Shown piece after piece: positions 15,226 to 20,520 of a stretch of DNA of 20,520 nt; the first letter of the stretch is position 1, and the number at the start of each line of letters is the position of its first letter. Both the position numbers and the translations under genes were made by a program. The notes beneath the pieces were generated by a model, which did no database searches, had not been told where the DNA came from, and saw only the letters and a program-made list of their open reading frames with translations. The DNA is from CALFVT01 sp039989855 (GTDB taxonomy: Bacteria; Pseudomonadota; Alphaproteobacteria; Caulobacterales; Maricaulaceae), in assembly GCA_039989855.1 (NCBI GenBank), contig JBDXGZ010000021.1, positions 1-20,520 on the forward strand. The letters are read 5' to 3'.

Positions 15226-15603
15226 ATGAGTATTGTATCCGCTAGGCTTCTTAAACAACGAATCCGAAACAGGTTAATTGAGTATTTTGATGTATCGTTC
15301 GACGAAATTGCTAGATGGGGCACATTCGAAATAATTAACATGTGGGAAGATATCGTAGCAAACGGTTGGGACGAAAACTTCTTCAACGCGCCTGTATTTA
15401 GTAAGCCCGAGGTGGAATGTATCCAGAAGTTTTGCGTTACTTGGGTTAAAACAGCCGACTCAACGAAGGTAGACCTGTTCGATGCTAGCAAATTGCGCAC
15501 GACTCGTCACTGGGTAGATTTCGTTGAAGAATCAAGAAAAGCGTTTTCATTATTTTCTGAGCGAGGGAAATTCTCTGAGGATATTGAAATTGACAATAGC
15601 TAA
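15226..15603 (+). CDS. Hypothetical protein, 125 residues, atypical codon use
   Basis: I do not recognise this family. The frame encodes a soluble 125-residue protein with no signal peptide or membrane span, five tryptophans, two cysteines, a basic N-terminal stretch (RLLKQRIRNRL) and an acidic C-terminal end. A TAA directly precedes the ATG in frame, so this is the furthest upstream start. No Shine-Dalgarno is visible; a weak TTGCCT (15191) and TAGTGT (15214) could place transcription near the ATG, allowing leaderless initiation. Codons AGG, AGA, GTA and TTA are frequent, unlike the neighbouring genes, and the stretch is more AT-rich, which hints at acquisition by transfer. An overlapping minus-strand frame (15222-15500) exists but looks less protein-like. 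Whether it is expressed is uncertain. Confidence 0.6.
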   Translation: MSIVSARLLKQRIRNRLIEYFDVSFDEIARWGTFEIINMWEDIVANGWDENFFNAPVFSKPEVECIQKFCVTWVKTADSTKVDLFDASKLRTTRHWVDFVEESRKAFSLFSERGKFSEDIEIDNS

Positions 15604-15779
15604 GCGCCCAAAAACTCACCCAATCTACGCCTCTCACCAATGACTTTATAAATTCCGCCAACAGGACGAATATCTATCCTGTGTCACGACACGCGTGGTG
15701 AAGGCGCGTGCGCCCTCCGCCCAAAAACCACAATTTGTCTCTTTACTGGAGCGGCGCTTGCGTTAGTCTTGGGTGATAT

Positions 15780-15786
15780 AAGGAGG
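15780..15786 (+). promoter_or_regulatory. Strong ribosome binding site before the ParB-like gene
   Basis: AAGGAGG is a full anti-16S match seven bases before ATG 15794. It is the strongest ribosome binding site in the accessory block and argues that the short gene is real. The 190 bases between 15603 and the gene hold no other feature I can support. Confidence 0.8.
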
Positions 15787-15793
15787 CCCGCCC

Positions 15794-16039
15794 ATGCGTG
15801 TTGTCAATATTCCCATAGACAAGCTTTATGTGCCAACGGCTAAGGCTAAAACTTTGGACGAGGAAAAGGCTATGCTGCTCGCGGAGGATATATTGGAGAA
15901 TGGCCATAAAGCCCCGATCTATGTGCGTGAGGGGAAGGGCCGTTATGTTCTCCAAGAAGGCTTGCACCGCGTTGAGGCGATGAAGCTGCTCGGATCAACG
16001 ACGATCAAGGGCCATATTATCCAAGCTCAAAAACATTAG
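15794..16039 (+). CDS. Stand-alone ParB/sulfiredoxin-like domain protein, 81 residues
   Basis: The protein consists of little more than one ParB N-terminal/sulfiredoxin-like fold. The pattern is a first strand with VVNIPIDKLYVP, a helix with LDEEKAMLLAEDILENGHKA, strand PIYVREGKGRYVLQ, and the signature EGLHRVEAMKLLG (residues 55-67). In ParB the equivalent GERRxRA-type motif binds CTP; in sulfiredoxin a catalytic cysteine sits just before HR. Here that position is Leu57, so sulfiredoxin activity is unlikely. There is no helix-turn-helix or partner gene parA, so it is not a chromosome-partition ParB. It has an excellent ribosome binding site and converges with the minus-strand lipoprotein gene, 30 bases away. 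Function is unknown; nucleotide binding is a family-based guess. Confidence 0.75.
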   Translation: MRVVNIPIDKLYVPTAKAKTLDEEKAMLLAEDILENGHKAPIYVREGKGRYVLQEGLHRVEAMKLLGSTTIKGHIIQAQKH

Positions 16040-16069
16040 CTTAAAGCCTTTTTCCTCACCGTCATGAAC

Positions 16070-16930
16070 CTATTCATCCCGATCATGATCTGGGATGTTT
16101 GGATTGTCGGGCGCGTAGCTCAGCGCGGCGCTCCGCGAGAGGCGTTCATTATCAGAAATAATTTGTAGCTCTTTAAGGGTCTCGGCGATTTCGTCGCTGA
16201 GCATCTGCACGACCTTAACACGGGAGCGGTCTTTAAGGTCTTCACTCTGGCGTCTTTTGTGGGCCGAGGTCGAGGCGCCCGTACCCTCAGCAAATTCTGT
16301 CGCGGTTAGGTAGGGGTAGCCGTTGCGAACATCCATTAAAATGGCGGAGGCCGTGCTTGTCACCTCTATGTTACGACTGGGTAGGACGAACAACCCCAAG
16401 ACAGAGAGATCTGTAAAGCTAAGGGCATTCTTATGGGTGCTGCTTTTATGGGAGACCTCATAGATCAAGACATAATCAATATGTTGACGGGCCGCGCCTT
16501 TGCGGATGGTGTTAATGACCGACTCCGAGTGGTAAGGGTCGTTTGTGGGTGTTTTCAGCGATTGGGCAATGAAGGGCGAGACGGGGACAAAGGTTCCCAT
16601 CTCTGGACCTAAGTCGTCCGCAAGGGTCTGCCAATGGTGTGTTTCATCGAGCGGCAGGGAGACAAGCCGCCCGCGCTCAATACGGGCCAAACCGATTCTC
16701 GCGGGAAAGCGCAAGTCAGGCTCTATGGCTGCAATATCGCGAATCTCTTGGTCAATATCATAGGTTGCTGAACCGTATTTAATCGGGGCGGTCTTATTAT
16801 AACGCGCGAGGTAATCCTGCCCGCTGGTATATTGATGTTTTGGGATGGTGGAGCAGGATATCAAAAACAGGGCGGCTAAGGCGCTGGCGAATAAAATAGG
16901 GCGGGGTCTGGTGGCTGTATTTATGGACAT
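16070..16930 (-). CDS. Uncharacterised lipoprotein, 286 residues
   Basis: The only convincing minus-strand gene here. The N-terminus is a signal peptide (RPRPILFASALAALFLISCS) with a clean lipobox LISC and Cys26, so it should be lipidated and envelope-anchored. The mature part has an alpha/beta segment near residues 138-200: IDYVLIYEVS, a hydrophobic LSVLGLFVLPSR, then ATASAILMDVRNGYPY-like strands. This reminds me of small periplasmic lipoproteins with a CsgG/LpoB-type alternating fold, but I cannot assign a family. A charged, helical C-terminal part (about 210-262) follows. The start is ATG at 16928-16930 on the complement, with only a weak GAG-type ribosome binding site. It is divergent from rpsL and convergent with the ParB-like gene, so it is transcribed alone. 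Confidence 0.8.
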   Translation of the reverse strand: MSINTATRPRPILFASALAALFLISCSTIPKHQYTSGQDYLARYNKTAPIKYGSATYDIDQEIRDIAAIEPDLRFPARIGLARIERGRLVSLPLDETHHWQTLADDLGPEMGTFVPVSPFIAQSLKTPTNDPYHSESVINTIRKGAARQHIDYVLIYEVSHKSSTHKNALSFTDLSVLGLFVLPSRNIEVTSTASAILMDVRNGYPYLTATEFAEGTGASTSAHKRRQSEDLKDRSRVKVVQMLSDEIAETLKELQIISDNERLSRSAALSYAPDNPNIPDHDRDE

Positions 16931-17066
16931 TATGGCTCTATCACGATGCTATTGATCATTGCGAGGCATTTATGGTTAATAATATGTTTAAATTGTGTCT
17001 GAGATTGGGCAAAAGGGTGACATCATAGAGCGAGGGCGTAATTGCACGATATCCACGGCTTTGCCC

Positions 17067-17078
17067 GTTAATATTAAC
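17067..17078. repeat. 12-bp perfect palindrome GTTAATATTAAC
   Basis: The sequence GTTAATATTAAC reads the same on both strands and lies nine bases before TATAAT. Such sites often bind a dimeric regulator. A related but imperfect TTAA-8-TTAA pair occurs around 16977-16992. No regulator can be named from sequence. Confidence 0.45.
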
Positions 17079-17098
17079 CGTAAATGTATAATGATCAC

Positions 17099-17126
17099 AC
17101 AGTGAAAAAATTCGCATTTCACCTGT
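17099..17126. promoter_or_regulatory. Inverted repeat abutting the str-operon -35 (candidate operator)
   Basis: ACAGTGAAA (17099-17107) is mirrored by TTTCACCTGT (17117-17126), with one extra C in the right arm. The right arm ends on the first T of the TTGACG -35 element. It could be an operator. If transcription instead starts from the TATAAT at 17087-17092, it would form a 5' RNA hairpin. Confidence 0.4.
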
Positions 17127-17154
17127 TGACGTAGGCGATTCTCACGCGTATGTA
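17126..17154 (+). promoter_or_regulatory. Candidate promoter of the rpsL-rpsG-fusA-tuf operon
   Basis: TTGACG (17126-17131) matches five of six -35 bases. TATGTA (17149-17154), at 17-bp spacing, is a partial -10. Position fits a strong operon lying downstream of an oppositely oriented gene, which cannot receive read-through from rpoBC. The resulting leader would be about 185 nt. Confidence 0.55.
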
Positions 17155-17178
17155 CCGCGCTCGCTGATAGAGATGCTG

Positions 17179-17307
17179 TCCTGAGATTGCTCAGGAAACC
17201 TTCTCTAAAGTGAAAGTAAGGTTTTTTGACCGCTTTAAAGTGCTTGTTTAAGGGCTTTTACGCGGTTTTGTTGCAGGCGAACCCTCTCTTTAACGAGTAA
17301 AGGGAGG
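17179..17307 (+). promoter_or_regulatory. Structured leader of rpsL with hairpins and T-runs (possible attenuator)
   Basis: Four hairpins can be drawn. TCCTGAG (17179-17185) pairs with CTCAGGA (17190-17196), loop ATTG. AAACCTT (17196-17202) pairs with AAGGTTT (17218-17224), running into TTTTTT (17222-17227). ACCGCTTTAAAG (17229-17240) pairs with CTTTTACGCGGT (17255-17266) with two mismatches and again ends in TTTT. CCTCTCTTTA (17283-17292) pairs with TAAAGGGAGG (17298-17307) with one wobble, loop ACGAG. The second and third resemble weak intrinsic terminators, so transcription attenuation of the str operon is possible. No ribosomal protein binding site was recognised. Confidence 0.5.
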
Positions 17308-17345
17308 AAGCGCGTGCTTTTTGTGCAGGAAATAAGGTCAAACTT

Positions 17346-17717
17346 ATGCCAACGATTCAGCAGTTGATCCGGAAGCCCCGGCAGGACAAGCGCAAGCGGA
17401 ACAAGGTTCCAGCTCTCGAGGCCTGTCCGCAAAAACGGGGTGTATGTACCCGTGTTTATACAACAACGCCAAAGAAGCCGAACTCAGCCCTACGTAAAGT
17501 GGCTAAGGTTCGTCTAACCAACGGTTTTGAGGTTCTGTCTTACATCCCAGGTGAGGGACATAACCTACAAGAGCATAGTGTTGTTCTTATCCGTGGTGGT
17601 CGTGTGAAAGATTTGCCGGGTGTGCGTTATCACGTTCTTCGCGGTGTATTGGATACACAGGGTGTTAAAGACCGTCGTCAACGTCGTTCGAAGTACGGCG
17701 CGAAGCGTCCTAAGTAA
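17346..17717 (+). CDS. rpsL: 30S ribosomal protein S12
   Basis: A 123-residue S12, which lines the decoding centre and sets translational accuracy. The conserved VYTTTPKKPNSALRKVAKVR and GEGHNLQEHSVVLIRGGRVK blocks are intact. K43 and K88, the classic streptomycin-resistance positions, are lysines, as in sensitive strains, and D89, a methylthiolation site in E. coli, is kept. AAGG at 17334-17337 lies eight bases before ATG 17346. It is the first gene of the str operon, with rpsG after 12 bases. The protein length is family-typical. Confidence 0.98.
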   Translation: MPTIQQLIRKPRQDKRKRNKVPALEACPQKRGVCTRVYTTTPKKPNSALRKVAKVRLTNGFEVLSYIPGEGHNLQEHSVVLIRGGRVKDLPGVRYHVLRGVLDTQGVKDRRQRRSKYGAKRPK

Positions 17718-17729
17718 GGGTAGAATAAG

Positions 17730-18200
17730 ATGTCACGTCGTCACCGCGCTGAGAAACGGGAAATTCTTCCTGATGCTAAGTTTAAAGATTTAGTTCTAGC
17801 TAAATTCATGAATGCCATCATGCTTGATGGTAAAAAGTCTATTGCCGAAACGATTGTTTACGGCGCGCTCGATATTGTCGAGAATAAAGCAAAGACTGAG
17901 CCGATCCGTGTTTTTCATGATGCGCTAGAAAATATTAAGCCGTCTGTTGAGGTTCGCTCTCGCCGTGTTGGTGGTGCAACTTATCAGGTTCCTGTTGAAG
18001 TTCGTCCAGAGCGTCGTCAGGCTTTGGCTATTCGTTGGTTGGTGTCTGCTTCGCGCGGCCGTAACGAAAACACAATGCGTGAGCGTCTAGCGGCTGAATT
18101 GCTTGATGCGTCTAACAACCGAGGTTCGGCTGTTAAGAAACGCGAAGATACACATAAGATGGCCGAAGCTAACCGCGCCTTTTCACATTACCGCTGGTAA
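17730..18200 (+). CDS. rpsG: 30S ribosomal protein S7
   Basis: A 156-residue S7, a primary 16S rRNA binder that organises the head of the small subunit. It begins MSRRHRAEKREILPDAKFKD and has the conserved MLDGKKSIAE, VRSRRVGGATYQVPVEVRPE and RRQALAIRWL segments, ending with ANRAFSHYRW. In E. coli S7 represses the str operon by binding the rpsL-rpsG spacer; here that spacer is only 12 bases, so the E. coli-type site is absent. Purines around 17716-17720 (AAGGG) act as ribosome binding site. fusA follows after 21 bases. Confidence 0.98.
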   Translation: MSRRHRAEKREILPDAKFKDLVLAKFMNAIMLDGKKSIAETIVYGALDIVENKAKTEPIRVFHDALENIKPSVEVRSRRVGGATYQVPVEVRPERRQALAIRWLVSASRGRNENTMRERLAAELLDASNNRGSAVKKREDTHKMAEANRAFSHYRW

Positions 18201-18221
18201 GCTGAAAGCAGAGACGAGATT

Positions 18222-20300
18222 ATGGCACGCGAATACGAACTTAAAGACTACCGCAATTTTGGTATTATGGCGCATATTGATGCGGGTAAGACGACCTGCA
18301 CAGAGCGTATTCTTTATTATACAGGTAAAAATCATAAAATTGCCGAAGTTCATGATGGCGCGGCCACAATGGATTGGATGGAGCAGGAGCAAGAGCGTGG
18401 TATTACGATTACCTCTGCTGCGACGACCTGCTTTTGGGCTGGTAAGCGTCTAAATATCATTGACACACCAGGTCACGTTGACTTCACGATTGAAGTTGAG
18501 CGCTCTTTACGTGTCTTGGATGGCGCGGTTGCGCTTTTGGATGCTAACGCAGGTGTTGAGCCGCAAACTGAAACAGTTTGGCGTCAGGCTGATAAATATA
18601 ATGTTCCTCGGATGATCTTTATCAATAAAATGGATAAGATTGGCGCGGATTTCTATGCCTCTGTTCAGTCTGTTAAGGACCGCTTGGGTGGAAATGCTCT
18701 TGAAATGCAGTTGCCTATTGGTGCTGAAGATCAGTTCAAGGGGGTTGTTGATCTCGTGAAGAACGTCGCTTACACATGGGCTGACGATTCAGAGCTTGGC
18801 GCGAAGTACGATACAGTCGACGTTCCTGCTGATATGGTTGAGAAAGTTGCTGAGTACCGTGAAGCGCTCATCGAAGCTGTGGCTGAGATGGACGATGCTG
18901 TCATGGAGGCCTATTTCGAAGGCACAATGCCGGAAGTTGAAACCATTCAACGTCTTGTACGTGAGGCTACGATTGCCGGTAAGGTTGTCCCTGTATTTTG
19001 CGGAACGGCCTTTAAGAACAAGGGTGTTCAGCCGCTTCTCGATGCTGTTGTTGCTTACCTTCCAAGCCCGCTTGATATTGCGGCAATTAAAGGTGTTGAT
19101 GTTAAGACGGGTGAGGAAACCACACGTCCTGCATCTGATGATGAGCCGCTCTCAATGCTCGCCTTTAAGATCATGAATGATAAGTTCGTGGGTACGTTGA
19201 CATTCTGCCGTATTTATTCTGGTAAATTATCAACTGGCACAACGCTGCTCAACTCTGTTAAAGAGAAGAAAGAGCGCGTGGGTCGTATGATGATGATGCA
19301 TTCTAATGACCGTGAGGACATTCAAGAGGCTTACGCGGGTGATATTATTGCGGTTGCGGGTCTTAAGGGCTCAACAACAGGTGATACGCTATGCGATGTA
19401 TCTAAGCCTGTTATCCTTGAGCGTATGGAATTCCCAGCTCCGGTTATCGAAATTGCGGTTGAGCCAAAATCTAAGGCTGACCAAGAGAAATTAGGTGTTG
19501 GGCTCCAACGTCTCGCGGCGGAAGATCCATCTTTCCGCGTCTCTACAGATCACGAATCTGGTCAAACAATCATGGCGGGTATGGGTGAGCTTCACTTGGA
19601 TATTCTCGTGGACCGTCTAAAGCGTGAATTTGGTGTTGAGGCTAATATCGGTCAGCCACAAGTAGCGTACCGTGAAGCGCTCGCTGGGCCAGTTGATATT
19701 GATTATACCCATAAAAAGCAATCTGGTGGTTCAGGTCAGTTTGGTCGTGTTAAGATCAGGTTTGCGCCAAGCGAGCCGGGTGCGGGTATTGAATTTGAAA
19801 GTAAAATTGTCGGCGGTAATGTTCCACGTGAATATATCCCGGGTGTTGAAAAGGGTATTCGTACCATGGCGGAATCAGGTCTTTTGGCTGGCTTCCCTGT
19901 GATTGATTTCTCTGCTGAGCTTTATGATGGTGCTTACCATGATGTTGACTCGTCGGTTATGGCTTTTGAAATTGCGGCGCGTGCAGCGTTCCGTCAGATC
20001 AAGGTCGAGGGTAAGTTAAAGCTGCTTGAGCCAATGATGAAGGTCGAAGTCGTGACTCCTGAGGAGTACATGGGTGACGTTATCGGCGATCTTAACTCTC
20101 GTCGGGGTATGGTTCAAGGGACTGAAATGCGCGGCAATGCAAATGTTGTAAACGCAATGGTGCCTTTGGCGAATATGTTTGGTTATGTGAATGACTTGCG
20201 CTCTAAAACGCAGGGTCGTGCACAGTTTACTATGACATTTGATCACTACGCAGCGACGCCGCAGGCTGTTGCGGATGAAGTCATCAGTAAGCAGGGCTAA
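18222..20300 (+). CDS. fusA: Elongation factor G
   Basis: A 692-residue EF-G, the GTPase that drives ribosomal translocation and, with RRF, recycling. The G1 loop AHIDAGKTT (17-25), switch region RGITITSAATTCFW, G3 DTPGH (81-85) and G4 NKMD (135-138) are intact. The central domain II, domain IV with RVKIRFAPSEPGAGIEFESK and the loop near GNVPREYIPGVEKGI, and domain V (EPMMKVEVVTPEEYMGDVIG) are all present. The ribosome binding site is a weak GAGACGAGA before ATG 18222, so expression may rely on coupling with rpsG. A tuf gene follows 82 bases downstream. No truncation or odd residue was seen. Confidence 0.98.
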   Translation: MAREYELKDYRNFGIMAHIDAGKTTCTERILYYTGKNHKIAEVHDGAATMDWMEQEQERGITITSAATTCFWAGKRLNIIDTPGHVDFTIEVERSLRVLDGAVALLDANAGVEPQTETVWRQADKYNVPRMIFINKMDKIGADFYASVQSVKDRLGGNALEMQLPIGAEDQFKGVVDLVKNVAYTWADDSELGAKYDTVDVPADMVEKVAEYREALIEAVAEMDDAVMEAYFEGTMPEVETIQRLVREATIAGKVVPVFCGTAFKNKGVQPLLDAVVAYLPSPLDIAAIKGVDVKTGEETTRPASDDEPLSMLAFKIMNDKFVGTLTFCRIYSGKLSTGTTLLNSVKEKKERVGRMMMMHSNDREDIQEAYAGDIIAVAGLKGSTTGDTLCDVSKPVILERMEFPAPVIEIAVEPKSKADQEKLGVGLQRLAAEDPSFRVSTDHESGQTIMAGMGELHLDILVDRLKREFGVEANIGQPQVAYREALAGPVDIDYTHKKQSGGSGQFGRVKIRFAPSEPGAGIEFESKIVGGNVPREYIPGVEKGIRTMAESGLLAGFPVIDFSAELYDGAYHDVDSSVMAFEIAARAAFRQIKVEGKLKLLEPMMKVEVVTPEEYMGDVIGDLNSRRGMVQGTEMRGNANVVNAMVPLANMFGYVNDLRSKTQGRAQFTMTFDHYAATPQAVADEVISKQG

Positions 20301-20315
20301 GCCTAAGAATAAGTG

Positions 20316-20332
20316 CGGGCTTGGCTCGTTTT
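20316..20332 (+). other. Small hairpin with TTTT in the fusA-tuf spacer
   Basis: CGGGC (20316-20320) pairs with GCTCG (20324-20328), one wobble, loop TTG, followed by TTTT. It is short and might give slight attenuation, or nothing. TTGAAC (20347-20352) downstream has no convincing -10 partner. Confidence 0.3.
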
Positions 20333-20382
20333 GTAAATAAAGTAATTTGAACGAAGACGTTTGAGAATAAACGGAGACTAAA

Positions 20383-20520
20383 ATGGCAAAAGAGAAGTTT
20401 GAAAGAACAAAGCCGCATGCCAACATTGGCACAATCGGCCACGTTGATCACGGTAAGACAACGCTAACAGCAGCGATCACGAAATATTTCGGTGATTTCA
20501 AGGCTTATGACCAGATTGAT
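20383..20520 (+). CDS. tuf: Elongation factor Tu, first 46 residues (3' end outside window)
   Basis: The start of the EF-Tu gene of the str operon. It begins MAKEKFERTKPHANIGTIGH and contains the P-loop GHVDHGKTT, followed by LTAAITKYFGDFKAYDQID. The ribosome binding site is ACGGAGA at 20371-20377, six bases or fewer from ATG 20383. The frame is open to the window end. Together with the tuf 3' end at the left edge, it shows two same-orientation tuf copies flanking the window. Because the visible parts come from opposite ends of the gene, their similarity cannot be compared here. Confidence 0.98.
   Translation, partial: MAKEKFERTKPHANIGTIGHVDHGKTTLTAAITKYFGDFKAYDQID

Larger units (their letters stand above)
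16931..17345. other. 415-base non-coding divergent region between the lipoprotein gene and rpsL
   Basis: No protein-coding frame is supported here. The left part (16931-17060) should contain the promoter of the minus-strand lipoprotein gene, but I see no clear consensus. The middle holds a palindrome, a perfect TATAAT (17087-17092) that lacks a well-spaced -35, an inverted repeat and the best candidate rpsL promoter. The right part is a leader with several hairpins. These are listed separately. Confidence 0.8.

Noticed and set aside
16976..16993. TTAA pairs as a CtrA-type cell-cycle regulator site
   Set aside because: The half-sites are eight rather than seven bases apart, and AT-rich spacers give such matches by chance.
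1..20520. CRISPR arrays, insertion sequences, integrase or phage genes, toxin-antitoxin pairs
   Set aside because: No regularly spaced repeats, transposase motifs or terminal inverted repeats were seen, and none of the accessory proteins matches a defence family I know.

Overview
The window is the core ribosomal-protein and RNA-polymerase region of an alphaproteobacterium. Gene order is tuf (3' end) - tRNA-Trp - secE - nusG - rplK - rplA - rplJ - rplL - rpoB - rpoC, then about 5 kb of non-ribosomal genes, then rpsL - rpsG - fusA - tuf (5' end). The RpoB N-terminus, the EF-Tu N-terminus and the structured rplJ leader look alphaproteobacterial. The modest GC content and the lipoprotein-rich accessory genes would fit a marine, Hyphomonadaceae/Maricaulales-like lineage, but that placement is an inference with low confidence.

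Positions 1-12207 form one long plus-strand transcription region. It contains the end of one EF-Tu gene, tRNA-Trp, the translocase subunit SecE, the elongation factor NusG, the L11/L1 and L10/L7-L12 stalk proteins, and the two large RNA polymerase subunits. Non-coding gaps between genes hold foldable RNA: a hairpin before secE, a three-hairpin leader before rplK, a long L10-type leader before rplJ, an attenuator-like hairpin between rplL and rpoB, and a GC-rich hairpin between rpoB and rpoC. A textbook rho-independent terminator closes the region after rpoC.

Positions 12240-16930 hold five genes unrelated to translation. They are an LCAT/PGAP1-type alpha/beta-hydrolase lipoprotein, an M19-type metallodipeptidase with a lipoprotein-like leader, an unrecognised 125-residue protein with atypical codon use, a stand-alone ParB/sulfiredoxin-like domain of 81 residues, and a minus-strand lipoprotein of unknown function. 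Three of the five look membrane- or envelope-anchored. This block separates the rpo operon from the str operon.

Positions 16931-17345 are a 415-base non-coding divergent region. It holds the likely str promoter, an inverted repeat abutting its -35, a 12-bp palindrome, and a leader of about 180 nt with several hairpins. The str operon (rpsL, rpsG, fusA, tuf) follows and runs off the window inside tuf.

I found no CRISPR array, insertion sequence, phage gene or obvious defence system. The most interesting material is the set of RNA leaders and the unusual gene block between rpoC and rpsL. No claim of a wholly new system is justified from the sequence alone.
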